DNA from: Bacteroidota bacterium
Lineage (GTDB): Bacteria; Bacteroidota; Bacteroidia; Bacteroidales; F082
Reading direction: 5' to 3'
Length of the DNA stretch: 64,000 bases
NCBI GenBank assembly: GCA_018816765.1
Contig: JAHIUX010000068.1
Coordinates: 1 to 64,000 of the forward strand
Positions 9,311 to 17,457 of the stretch are shown piece by piece. The notes under the pieces are model-generated. The model made no database searches. It saw only the letters and a program-made list of their open reading frames with translations, and had not been told where the DNA came from. The number at the start of each line of letters is the position of its first letter. Position 1 is the first letter of the stretch. Both the position numbers and the translations under genes were made by a program.

Positions 9311-11023
9311 ATGAGTAATAAAGATTTATTAGCCCGCTACTGGTCAACTTTATACCCCAATGATAACCAGGAAAGGCTGGTTGCATTCACCACATGGCTT
9401 GAAGGCCTGAGCCAGGAAAACGCCAAAGAAGCTTCGGATTGGTACAAGCAGGCTGTCGTGTACTCCCTCTATGTTGATCTTTACAACCGCGATTTCTCCG
9501 GGCTGACCGATAAGCTCGATTATCTGCAGGGGCTTGGTGTGACCTGTCTGTGGTTATTGCCTATCCTCGACTCACCCATGCGCGATGCCGGCTTCGACAT
9601 CAGCAACTACACCCTTATCCGCCACGATTTGCTTGGTCTGGAGCCCGGATTTCCGGCTGAGAAACAGGAAGTCGTTTTTGGTAGGTTCCTGAAAGAGGCC
9701 CACAAACATGGCATGCGTGTGATTTTCGACATTGCCCTGAACCACACGTCCGATGAGCATCCCTGGTTTGTGGAGGCAAAGCAATCGGAAGACAACCCGT
9801 TCCGCGATTATTATATCTGGTCCAAAGACACAAGCCGCTACGGCGATGCACGCTTGCTGTTCAAGGGCATGGAAGACAGCAACTGGGAACAGTGCAGTGA
9901 CTGGCATTATTTTCACCGGTTTTTTAATTTTCAGCCTGACCTTAACTACCGCAACCCAGAGGTGTTGCTCGCCATGTGTAAAAGCCTGCTATATTGGCAA
10001 TCGCTGGGTGTTGACGGATTCAGGGCCGACGCCATTCCCTATCTGTGGAAAGAAGACGGGACCGACTGTGAAAACCTGCCAAACACGCATATAGTCGTAA
10101 AATTCTTCAGGGCGGTTCTCGACCTGGTCAAGCCGGGCACAATTTTACTCGCCGAAGCCTGTCAGAAACCTGAAAAACTCGTGAAGTACCTTGGCAGTGG
10201 CGATGAGTGCCACGCTGCCTATCATTTTCCGCTGATGCCGCAGATGTATAAGGCGCTGGCCATGCAGCAGGCTTCGCCGGTGATGGACACCCTGAACCCC
10301 GACTTCGCTCCGCCCATACCGGAATCGGCTCAGTGGTTTACCTTTTTGCGTTGTCACGATGAGCTGAGTCTGGAGCTGGTGTATACCACCGAAGCCGACC
10401 GCAAATACATCCATGAAAACTATTGCCTCGAACCCGACTGGAATTTCAGGCTGGGCGAAGGCATCTCGGCGCGCCTTGCCAACCTGATGCAGTTCGACGA
10501 CAGGAAAATTTGCCTGGCGTATTCAATGATGCTCAGCCTGCCCGGAACGCCGGTGATTTATTACGGTGATGAATTTGGCAAGGAAAACGACCAGCAATAT
10601 TACCAGGAAATGATCCGGCTAACAGGAAAAAACGACACACGTTTTCTTGTCAGGGGAAAAATTGACTGGAAAAAGCGCGAAGCCCAACTCGCCGATCCAA
10701 CGAGCTTTCAATCGAAGGTCTTTTGCCGCCTGCAACAACTACTCACTACCCGACACAAGCATCCAGCATTTGGACATGGCGCACTGAAATTCCTTTCGGT
10801 CGAAACCACTGATGGCAGGCCTGCAGCTGAGGTATTGGCCTACCTCAGGACCGTGGACAACGACCAGCTGCTGATCGTTCAAAACCTGTCAGAAGCAGCC
10901 CTCGAAATCAGGCTTCCCTGCCAGCATGAGCCGCTTACTGATCTATTCACCGGCAACAAACTCCAGGCAGCCACACTCAGTCTCGACCCCCTTTCCTACC
11001 ATTGGTTTTCGTGTAAACAATAA
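9311..11023 (+). CDS. Trehalose-synthase-like GH13 enzyme (cytoplasmic)
   Basis: 570 residues, no signal peptide. The closest family recognised is GH13 subfamily 16 (trehalose synthase / maltose alpha-glucosyltransferase), which isomerises maltose to trehalose. Support: WYKQAVVYSLYVDLY at the barrel start, HGMRVIFDIALNHTSDEHPWF, GVDGFRADAIPYL with nucleophile D240, LLAEACQ with E282, GDECHAAYHFPLMP, and RCHDELSLELV with D350. The segment after YYGDEFG is shorter than in canonical TreS and lacks the usual RTPMQW-type motif, so the activity may differ (hydrolase or other glucosyltransferase). Start ATG at 9311. First gene of the rightward operon, 20 bp before the GH65 fusion, which could use the trehalose or maltose. 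Confidence 0.82.
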   Translation: MSNKDLLARYWSTLYPNDNQERLVAFTTWLEGLSQENAKEASDWYKQAVVYSLYVDLYNRDFSGLTDKLDYLQGLGVTCLWLLPILDSPMRDAGFDISNYTLIRHDLLGLEPGFPAEKQEVVFGRFLKEAHKHGMRVIFDIALNHTSDEHPWFVEAKQSEDNPFRDYYIWSKDTSRYGDARLLFKGMEDSNWEQCSDWHYFHRFFNFQPDLNYRNPEVLLAMCKSLLYWQSLGVDGFRADAIPYLWKEDGTDCENLPNTHIVVKFFRAVLDLVKPGTILLAEACQKPEKLVKYLGSGDECHAAYHFPLMPQMYKALAMQQASPVMDTLNPDFAPPIPESAQWFTFLRCHDELSLELVYTTEADRKYIHENYCLEPDWNFRLGEGISARLANLMQFDDRKICLAYSMMLSLPGTPVIYYGDEFGKENDQQYYQEMIRLTGKNDTRFLVRGKIDWKKREAQLADPTSFQSKVFCRLQQLLTTRHKHPAFGHGALKFLSVETTDGRPAAEVLAYLRTVDNDQLLIVQNLSEAALEIRLPCQHEPLTDLFTGNKLQAATLSLDPLSYHWFSCKQ

Positions 11024-11043
11024 ACAACCCACTGCTATTCATT

Positions 11044-14000
11044 ATGACCCAACACAGCAACCAGCACCCGGCAACTTTTGCCTTCGACGCCGTCATTTTC
11101 GACCTCGATGGCGTGATCACCAAGACTGCCCTCGTGCACAGCGCAGCCTGGAAAAAAATGTTCGACGAATTCCTTGCAGACTGGAGCCAGCGAACAGGAA
11201 ATCCTTACGTTGAGTTCACCCACAAGGCCGACTACCTGCCTTATGTTGATGGAAAGCCTCGCTATAAGGGAGTAGCTGACTTCCTCGAGTCGCGCGGCAT
11301 TTCACTGCCCATGGGCGATCCCTCGGATGCCCCAGATGCAGAAACAGTTTGTGGACTTGGCAACAGAAAAAACCATGCCTTCAATGAGGTGCTCGAGCGC
11401 GATGGGGTAGAGGTATATCCGTCTACCGTACAATTGATGAAGGACTTGCGTCAGCGTGGTATCCGTGTGGGCGTGGCTTCGTCGAGCAAAAACTGCGAAG
11501 TGGTACTGAAAGCTGCAGGGCTGATGCCCCTCGTAGAAACCCGAATCGACGGTGTCGTTTCGGCAGAGTTGGGACTGAAAGGAAAGCCCGAAGCCGACAT
11601 TTTCACTACCGCAGCCACGCGTTTGGGTTGTTCTTTCGACCGCAGCGTGGTTGTCGAAGACGCTGTTTCAGGTGTGCAGGCCGGACGCAAAGGAAATTTT
11701 GGACTGGTGCTGGGTGTAGCCCGTGAAGAAAACCACCGCGAGCTTTACGAGAACGGGGCTGACCGTGTTGTCGATGACCTGTCAGAAGTGAACCTTCAAT
11801 GGTTGAATGATTGGTTTACAGAGGGCGTCACCAACGACCAGTGGTCGATCAGCTATTTTGACTATGACCCTGCAAAGGAAAGGTCGCGTGAGGCTTTGCT
11901 CACCACCGGAAACGGCTATTTTGGCACCAGGGGCGCCATCGAAGAATCAGCCGCCAATGCCGTCAATTATCCCGGAACATATATGGCCGGAATGTATAAC
12001 CGGCTGATTACTAAAATCGCCGGTCGCGATGTCGACAATGAAGATTTCGTGAACCTGCCAAACTGGCTTCACATCAGTTTCAGCATCGATCAGGGTGAAT
12101 GGTTCGACATCAACAACACCCGCATCCTCAGTATTTCACGCACCCTGGACTTCAGGAACGGGCTGCTGGAACGCAGGCTGATTGTCGAAGACACTTCGGG
12201 ACGCCAGACCAAGCTGGTTTCGCAACGTACTGTCAGCATGCAGAACCTCACACTTGCTGCCCTGAACTACAGCATCACCCCACTCAACTATGCCGGCAAA
12301 ATTGCCATTCGCAGCGGCCTCAACGGCCGGCTCATCAACGAAGGTGTTGAGCGCTACAAATCGCTCAGTTCAAAGCACCTCGAACCAGTGAAGGAAGGCG
12401 TTGAAAACGGGATTTTGTTCCTGCTGGTAAAAACCAACGAATCGAATCACCATATTGCACAGGCAGCAAACCACAGCTTGTTTTTGAACAACAAGCCATT
12501 ACAGCCCGAATATGTTATATCGCAGCAGGAAGGATACATCGCAGCCACCGCATCGGTAAGCTTGCAGGCCGGTCAGACGATCAGGCTGGAGAAGATCGTA
12601 TCCGTATGCAGCGACAAAGAAGACTTCATTGATGATGCCTTAACAAGTGCAATGGATTGTGCATCAAAACCGCTTACTTTCCAAAAAATCCTCGACGAAA
12701 GCAGCCTCGCGTGGAGCAAGCTCTGGCAAAAGATGGATGTTCAGATTGAAGGTGACCGGATGTCGCAGAAATTGTTGCGGCTACACCTGTTTCACCTGCT
12801 GGCTTCCGTTTCACCCATCAACAGCAAACTCGATGCAAGCATCACCGCAAGGGGCTTGCATGGAGAGGCTTACAGGGGACATATTTTCTGGGACGAACTT
12901 TTCATCCTTCCCCTATACGACCTTCACCTGCCCGATGTGGCCAGGTCGCTGCTCATGTACCGCTACCGGCGGCTGGCAAGGGCACGCGAATATGCCAAAG
13001 CACACGGCTACAAAGGAGCAATGTTCCCCTGGCAAAGTGGCAGCGATGGCAGGGAAGAGACACAGGTTGTGCACCTTAATCCGCTCACCGGCGAATGGGG
13101 CGACGACCACAGTTCGCTGCAACGCCATGTTTCACTGGCCATTGCCTACAATGTGTGGGATTATTTCTGGATCACCGGCGACAAGGAGTTCCTGAAACGT
13201 TTCGGCGCTGAACTGTTTTTCGAAATTTGTCGTTTCTGGGCAAGCAAGGCTGTACTCAACAAACAGACAACCCGCTACGAAATCAGTGGCGTCATGGGCC
13301 CTGATGAGTTTCACGAACATGCTCCCGGCGTGGAAACAGGCGGATTGAAGGACAACACCTACACCAACATCATGGTTGCATGGATGCTTGGAAAGGCCAC
13401 GAACATTGCCGGGCTTTGCGGCAATGAAGTCGTATCGAAAACAGGATTCAGCACAGAAGAAATTGACCAATGGGGAGACATTGCCGGCAAGCTTAACCTG
13501 GTCATCAATGCCGATGGCATCCTGGCACAATATGATGGCTATTTCGATCTGAAAGAACTCGACTGGGACTATTATCGCCGCCAGTATGGCAATATCTACC
13601 GCATGGACAGGATTCTCAAGGCGGAAGGAAAATCGCCTGACGCTTACAAAGTTGCCAAGCAGGCCGACACCCTCATGGCCTTCTACAACCTCGACAAAGC
13701 GGAAGTTGATGAGATTGTGGGCAAGCTGGGTTATCAGCTACCCGACGATTACCTGCAGCGCAACCTCGACTATTATCTGGCCCGCACCTCACACGGATCC
13801 ACACTCAGCAGGGTGGTGCATGCCCGGCTGGCAGCCATAGCCGGAAAGCCCGGGCTGAGTCTGTCATTATACAATGATGCACTCGGCAGTGATTATGTCG
13901 ACATTCAGGGCGGAACCACGGGCGAAGGCATCCATGCCGGCGTGATGGCGGGCACCATCCTCATTGCACTCAACACATTCGCCGGATTGAATTATCGGGG

Positions 14001-14202
14001 CGAACAGCTTCGACTCACACCCCAATTGCCCGAAAACTGGCAGAAACTCAGTTTTTCGGCAAGCTTTAAAGGAGTTGAATATCAATTTATCATCACCAAA
14101 ACAACGGTTTCGGTGAAAGCCAGCCAGTCAGGCATACTGTTTGTAGCAGGAAAGCCACAATCAGTTCATTCGGGTCAATGGCTGAGTATTACTTACCAAT
14201 AA
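11044..14202 (+). CDS. Beta-phosphoglucomutase fused to GH65 disaccharide phosphorylase
   Basis: 1052-residue bifunctional cytoplasmic protein. Residues ~12-255 are a HAD-type beta-phosphoglucomutase (FDLDGVIT with D20 and D22; ASSSKN; KPEADIF; VVEDAVSGVQAG). Residues ~270-1050 are a GH65 inverting phosphorylase: catalytic E755 in MGPDEFHE, phosphate-binding HGSTLS near 917-921, FPWQSGSDG, and GHIFWDE. GH65 plus phosphate splits maltose, trehalose or kojibiose into glucose and beta-glucose 1-phosphate, and the mutase turns the latter into glucose 6-phosphate, so the fusion channels two successive steps. Substrate specificity is not decidable by eye; the trehalose-synthase-like neighbour favours maltose or trehalose. 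Confidence 0.93.
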   Translation: MTQHSNQHPATFAFDAVIFDLDGVITKTALVHSAAWKKMFDEFLADWSQRTGNPYVEFTHKADYLPYVDGKPRYKGVADFLESRGISLPMGDPSDAPDAETVCGLGNRKNHAFNEVLERDGVEVYPSTVQLMKDLRQRGIRVGVASSSKNCEVVLKAAGLMPLVETRIDGVVSAELGLKGKPEADIFTTAATRLGCSFDRSVVVEDAVSGVQAGRKGNFGLVLGVAREENHRELYENGADRVVDDLSEVNLQWLNDWFTEGVTNDQWSISYFDYDPAKERSREALLTTGNGYFGTRGAIEESAANAVNYPGTYMAGMYNRLITKIAGRDVDNEDFVNLPNWLHISFSIDQGEWFDINNTRILSISRTLDFRNGLLERRLIVEDTSGRQTKLVSQRTVSMQNLTLAALNYSITPLNYAGKIAIRSGLNGRLINEGVERYKSLSSKHLEPVKEGVENGILFLLVKTNESNHHIAQAANHSLFLNNKPLQPEYVISQQEGYIAATASVSLQAGQTIRLEKIVSVCSDKEDFIDDALTSAMDCASKPLTFQKILDESSLAWSKLWQKMDVQIEGDRMSQKLLRLHLFHLLASVSPINSKLDASITARGLHGEAYRGHIFWDELFILPLYDLHLPDVARSLLMYRYRRLARAREYAKAHGYKGAMFPWQSGSDGREETQVVHLNPLTGEWGDDHSSLQRHVSLAIAYNVWDYFWITGDKEFLKRFGAELFFEICRFWASKAVLNKQTTRYEISGVMGPDEFHEHAPGVETGGLKDNTYTNIMVAWMLGKATNIAGLCGNEVVSKTGFSTEEIDQWGDIAGKLNLVINADGILAQYDGYFDLKELDWDYYRRQYGNIYRMDRILKAEGKSPDAYKVAKQADTLMAFYNLDKAEVDEIVGKLGYQLPDDYLQRNLDYYLARTSHGSTLSRVVHARLAAIAGKPGLSLSLYNDALGSDYVDIQGGTTGEGIHAGVMAGTILIALNTFAGLNYRGEQLRLTPQLPENWQKLSFSASFKGVEYQFIITKTTVSVKASQSGILFVAGKPQSVHSGQWLSITYQ

Positions 14203-14211
14203 GCGAACACT

Positions 14212-14850
14212 ATGTTAAACGATAAGATTACCGTCACGGCAAAGCACATATCAGCGGCACAGGTTGTAGTGGAAGAAATAAGGGAAATCATCACGCCTAA
14301 ATTTATCATTGCCATCGGAGGCGAAGTAGGGTCAGGAAAATCGACACTTTCGTATGCCCTTGCCCAAAAACTTAAAAAACAACAATTGCGCTGTAAGATT
14401 ATCGACCTCGATGATTTTTACACCATCCCCCCACTCGACCGAAAAGAATGGCGCCGGGCCAAAGGCATCGAAAGCGTTGGACCTGACGAATACGATTGGC
14501 ACAAGATTAACCGCTTAATTGATGATTTTCAACATGATAAAGAATCAACTATGCCCTGCGTAGACCTGATTACCGATTATGTCGACACCATCACCACCGA
14601 TTTCGCTGGTGTTGATATCATGATTATCAACGGGCTGTATGCCACCAAACTGAAGCAGGCAAACTACAGGGTGTTCATCGAACTCACCTATGACGAGACC
14701 AGCGAAGCCCAGATTTATGGCGGGAAAGAAGAAATCACTCCTTTCCGCAGGCAGATTCTTGAACGCGAGCATCAGATTGTGACCGAACTCAAAAAAGGAT
14801 GCAACCTGTTCTTCGATTTTGACGCCTCACTCGATAAGTATCATTTATAG
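14212..14850 (+). CDS. P-loop kinase, uridine kinase-like (copy 1)
   Basis: 212 residues. Walker A GGEVGSGKST (36-45, K43), then a DLDDFY motif like the acceptor-binding motif of uridine kinase/phosphoribulokinase-family enzymes, and a Walker-B-like hydrophobic strand IMIING. Lies 9 bp after the GH65 fusion. It is clearly paralogous to the next gene: both share the order Walker A, D-D/N-F/Y-Y, EYDW, PCVDLIT/V, DGLYA or NGLYA, ELTY. Where copy 2 has IVRGKE, this copy reads IYGGKE, so an arginine in the putative lid is missing. A true uridine kinase is possible, but operon position suggests a sugar or sugar-phosphate acceptor (inference). Confidence 0.78.
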   Translation: MLNDKITVTAKHISAAQVVVEEIREIITPKFIIAIGGEVGSGKSTLSYALAQKLKKQQLRCKIIDLDDFYTIPPLDRKEWRRAKGIESVGPDEYDWHKINRLIDDFQHDKESTMPCVDLITDYVDTITTDFAGVDIMIINGLYATKLKQANYRVFIELTYDETSEAQIYGGKEEITPFRRQILEREHQIVTELKKGCNLFFDFDASLDKYHL

Positions 14851-15071
14851 CTGTCTGACAGGACAATACATACAATGATTTGTAAATCACGTGTTTAATA
14901 GCAGATTAATTTCTTGAAGTTGTAGGCTGACCGGCTTTTGATCTGGCAGATTGTTGGCCGGAAACAGGCAGCAGCTTCCGGGTCTGCCCTTTGACTTTAT
15001 TTAGGCTGAATTTAAATATTTCAGCGCACGAAACAACTGAATAATTTGTATATTTACGAAAAACTTGCATT

Positions 15072-15707
15072 ATGTTAGGAGATGTTTTGTTAATCACCGA
15101 GAAACACCAGAAAGCCGGTGCGTTGATCATTGAACGCATACTTCAGCTCAAAAAACCAAAGTTCATCGTTGCCATTTCGGGCGAATCCGGTTCAGGAAAG
15201 TCGGAACTGGCCCATGTGATTGCCAAGGGGTTGCGCAGCCATGGCTTGTTTGCCAAACCACTGCATATCGACAACTATTACCGGATTCATCCCCATCAGC
15301 GCACGCAGTGGCGCAAAGAACACGGCATTGAGAACGTTGTGGGACCTGGCGAATATGACTGGGACACCATCAACCGCAACATCCGTGAATTTAAGGCCGG
15401 AGAAAAATCAACCGGACCCTGTGTCGACCTCGTTACCGAACAGATTGACCAGCTGACAACCGACTATAGCAGCATCGATATGCTCATCATCGACGGGCTT
15501 TATGCCATCAAAACCGATGCAGTTGACCTGGGCATTTTCATTGAGCTCACCTACCACGAAACCAAAAAAGCCCAGATCGTCAGGGGAAAAGAACCCCAGA
15601 ACGAATACCGCATGGCGGTGCTTGAACAGGAACACAACATGGTTCTGGCGCTGAAGCCCAGGGCCAATGTGCTGATCGATATGGAATATGATGTAAGGTT
15701 TTTGTAA
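15072..15707 (+). CDS. P-loop kinase, uridine kinase-like (copy 2)
   Basis: 211 residues, paralogue of the preceding gene with the same length and motif order. Walker A is GESGSGKSE (37-45, K43); LHIDNYYRIHP stands at the acceptor site; the C-terminal part keeps QIVRGKE. It is separated from copy 1 by 221 bp that include a weak -7-like TATATTTA at 15049-15056, so it may have its own promoter. Followed 35 bp later by a GH13 gene. The substrate is unknown: the phosphorylase releases free glucose, and no canonical glucokinase is visible in the window, so glucose is one testable candidate (inference). Confidence 0.78.
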   Translation: MLGDVLLITEKHQKAGALIIERILQLKKPKFIVAISGESGSGKSELAHVIAKGLRSHGLFAKPLHIDNYYRIHPHQRTQWRKEHGIENVVGPGEYDWDTINRNIREFKAGEKSTGPCVDLVTEQIDQLTTDYSSIDMLIIDGLYAIKTDAVDLGIFIELTYHETKKAQIVRGKEPQNEYRMAVLEQEHNMVLALKPRANVLIDMEYDVRFL

Positions 15708-15742
15708 GTCACCTGGCAAACCATGATTAAAACAAACAGGCC

Positions 15743-17455
15743 ATGATCAATATTTACCAGCTATTCCCGAGGGTGTTTGGCAACAAAGTCTCCCAGGAGG
15801 TACATTTTGGATCCATTGAAAGCAATGGTTGCGGAAAGTTTTCATCTGTTGATCACAAGGCTCTGGAAGCCATCAGGGAGTTGGGCATCACCCATGTGTG
15901 GCTTACCGGTGTGCTGCGTCACGCCAGCATGACGGATTATTCTGCTTTTGGAATACCGCGCAACCACCCACAGGTAGTTAAAGGAAGGGCCGGCTCGCCT
16001 TATGCCATCACCGACTATTACGATGTTGACCCTGACCTCGCTGATGATGTTCCATCAAGGCTGAAGGAGTTTAAGTCGCTGATTGACCGGATGCATGAGA
16101 ACAAGCTGTATGTCATGATCGATTTTGTTGCGAACCACGTTTCGCGCCAGTATCATTCGGTTGCCAAACCCAAAGGTGTGGCTGAGTTTGGTGAGCATGA
16201 TGACCCTGCAGTAGTTTTCAGTCCGTCGAATAACTTCTATTACCTTCCCGGCCAGGCCCTTGTTACTCCTGTTTCGAAGAGTGCCGAGCTTGCATCCTAT
16301 GATGAACCATATACGGAATTTCCGGCCAAAGTCACCGGAAACGACTGTTTCCGTCCAAACCCTTCGGTTAACGACTGGTTCGAAACAGTGAAACTAAACT
16401 ATGGCATTGACTTCACAGGTGAGAAACAAACGTATTTTGAACCCATACCACCTACCTGGCACGCCATGGCCGAAATTTTGCATTACTGGGCATCGATGGG
16501 CGTTGATGGATTCAGGGCCGACATGGCCGAAATGGTGCCGGCTGCATTCTGGAAATGGGCTATTGGCAAGTTAAAGGCTGATTTTCCCGACATTGTGATG
16601 ATTGCAGAGATTTACCGACCCGACCTGTACAAACCCTTTATCGAAGCCGGTTTCGATTTTCTGTACGACAAGGTAGGCTTGTACAACAGGTTGCATGACA
16701 TTCTCCGTTATGGCCACGCAGCAGAGTCGCTCAGCATATGCTGGAAAATGCTCGAAGTGCGCGACCACCGGATGCTGCGCTTCATGGAAAACCATGATGA
16801 GATGCGGCTGGCTTCGTCAAAATTCCTGGGCAATGCACGTAAAGCCTTGCCGGCAGTGGCCGTTAGCGCACTAATGCACCGCGGACCATTTATGATCTAC
16901 AACGGACAGGAAACAGGCGAAAAAGGCACCGCCTGCCCGGGTCACAGCTGCGACGACGGCAAAACCTCTATTTTTGATTACACCCATATGCCGGCGCACC
17001 AGGCATGGATGAACGAAGGCGCTTTCGACGGAGGAAAACTAAACCCTGAACAACAATACCTCTTCAATTATTATAAACAGCTGTTGCGGTTTCGCCTTGA
17101 CCTGCCTGCCCTTCATTCGGGTTCATTTTACGACCTGATGTGGGCAAATCCGTGGTACACCGATTTTGATCCGCGCTTTGTATATGCATTCATGCGTTTC
17201 ACGCTTAAGCAACGGCTGATCATCCTGTCGAATTTCAACGACTCCGACAGCCGGAACATGCGGCTGAATGTGCCCATTGATGCCCTGCTTAAGGCCGACA
17301 TCCCGATCGAGCAGGGTGAACAATGGCTGGCCACAAACCTGATGAATCCTGCGGACAAGATTGTGTTTAAACCGGCCGACCTGCCCGAAGAAGGACTCCA
17401 CATCAGCATCGGCCCGCTGGAAACTGCCATTTACGAACTTCAACCAATCTATTGA
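15743..17455 (+). CDS. GH13 alpha-amylase family enzyme, cytoplasmic
   Basis: 570 residues starting MINIYQLFPRVFG, with no signal peptide. GH13 motifs: MIDFVANHV (region I), GVDGFRADMAEMV with nucleophile D260, MIAEIY with E289, FMENHDE with D352, then a GQETGEKG stretch and a C-terminal beta-domain. An insert of about 90 residues between regions I and II is rich in aromatic residues. The stop codon lies 2 bp before the glgB ATG, suggesting coupled translation. Probably trims imported or stored maltodextrins; exact specificity unknown. Confidence 0.85.
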   Translation: MINIYQLFPRVFGNKVSQEVHFGSIESNGCGKFSSVDHKALEAIRELGITHVWLTGVLRHASMTDYSAFGIPRNHPQVVKGRAGSPYAITDYYDVDPDLADDVPSRLKEFKSLIDRMHENKLYVMIDFVANHVSRQYHSVAKPKGVAEFGEHDDPAVVFSPSNNFYYLPGQALVTPVSKSAELASYDEPYTEFPAKVTGNDCFRPNPSVNDWFETVKLNYGIDFTGEKQTYFEPIPPTWHAMAEILHYWASMGVDGFRADMAEMVPAAFWKWAIGKLKADFPDIVMIAEIYRPDLYKPFIEAGFDFLYDKVGLYNRLHDILRYGHAAESLSICWKMLEVRDHRMLRFMENHDEMRLASSKFLGNARKALPAVAVSALMHRGPFMIYNGQETGEKGTACPGHSCDDGKTSIFDYTHMPAHQAWMNEGAFDGGKLNPEQQYLFNYYKQLLRFRLDLPALHSGSFYDLMWANPWYTDFDPRFVYAFMRFTLKQRLIILSNFNDSDSRNMRLNVPIDALLKADIPIEQGEQWLATNLMNPADKIVFKPADLPEEGLHISIGPLETAIYELQPIY

Positions 17456-17457
17456 TC

